A DNA stretch of 16,922 bases from Acidobacteriota bacterium. GTDB taxonomy: Bacteria; Acidobacteriota; Polarisedimenticolia; Gp22-AA2. Below the pieces are notes generated by a model that had not been told where the DNA came from, did no database searches, and saw only the letters and a list, made by a program, of their open reading frames with translations. A program made the translations under genes and the position numbers. Below, piece by piece: positions 14,288 through 16,922 of the stretch (within the stretch, counting starts at the first letter, position 1; each line of letters begins with the position of its first letter). Where the stretch lies: NCBI GenBank assembly GCA_016202915.1, contig JACQNT010000192.1:1-16922 (forward strand), given 5' to 3'.

Positions 14288-14291
<4 letters not shown>
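13167..14291 (+). CDS. carA: Carbamoyl-phosphate synthase small subunit (glutaminase), CAD-like class
   Basis: CarA hydrolyses glutamine and passes ammonia to CarB for carbamoyl phosphate, the precursor of pyrimidines and arginine. The 374 residues comprise the N-terminal CPSase domain (RLVLEDGAVFHGYSFG, EVVFTTGMVGYPEALTDPSY) and a class-I glutamine amidotransferase domain. The nucleophile is C268 in GICLGHQ, with H352 and E354 in VQFHPEA. TFTYPSQGNYGVP and GIDTRALTKRIR are typical. The sequence style is nearer the glutaminase half of eukaryotic CAD and Bacteroidetes CarA than E. coli CarA. ATG 13167 is the only ATG before the conserved start, and an in-frame TGA at 13110 limits any extension; the ribosome-binding site is poor. 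Its stop overlaps the carB start as ATGA. Confidence 0.94.

Positions 14292-16922
<2,631 letters not shown>

Overview
The window is GC-rich throughout (my estimate is near 70%), densely coding, and reads as core chromosome of a Gram-negative bacterium. It has a Shine-Dalgarno-led exported or lipoprotein gene, an LpxH-like phosphoesterase and strong G/C third-position codon bias. The carA/carB pair is of the CAD/Bacteroidetes-like class, not the E. coli class. Together with a relic of a soil-type IS1-like transposase this would fit an uncultured Acidobacteriota-like lineage, but that placement is a weak inference.

Layout. (1) 1-1662, minus strand: a cysteine-rich exported protein followed by an elongation factor G homologue of the EF-G2 type that runs off the left edge, served by a good sigma70-like promoter at 1634-1662. 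(2) 1720-2872, plus: a stand-alone nucleotidyltransferase of the uncharacterised NTP_transf_5 type. (3) 2982-7524, plus: a tightly coupled operon nfo-queE-queC-queA-tgt, combining an AP endonuclease with four steps of queuosine tRNA modification. (4) 7525-8277: an anomalous, lower-GC stretch with no core gene. It holds two small convergent ORFs and a frameshifted 3' remnant of a transposase. (5) 8278-10108, plus: a TPR membrane-anchored protein and an LpxH-like phosphatase. This pair converges with, and overlaps by 49 bp, a class-IV aminotransferase on the minus strand (10060-10956). (6) 10992-12313, plus: acpS coupled to a cation diffusion facilitator, divergent from the aminotransferase with superimposed -10 elements. 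(7) 12345-13034, minus: a secreted protein of unknown function. (8) 13167-16922, plus: carA-carB, with carB open at the right edge.

The most striking anomaly is in carB. Up to about 16350 it is a coherent CAD-type synthetase. At about 16355-16363 it switches in frame to the beginning of the second half of a different, standard bacterial-type CarB. At about 16838-16846 it switches in frame again, back to an earlier part of that same module. The copies share exact direct repeats of 40 and 45 nt, and the window ends one base after the second repeat. An assembly or amplification chimera is the simplest explanation, but a real recombination between two carB genes cannot be excluded from sequence alone.

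A second theme is that several genes have a -10-like hexamer only 6-8 nt before the chosen start codon and no Shine-Dalgarno sequence, suggesting leaderless transcripts. I see no tRNA, rRNA, CRISPR, or convincing riboswitch, and no clearly new multi-gene system.
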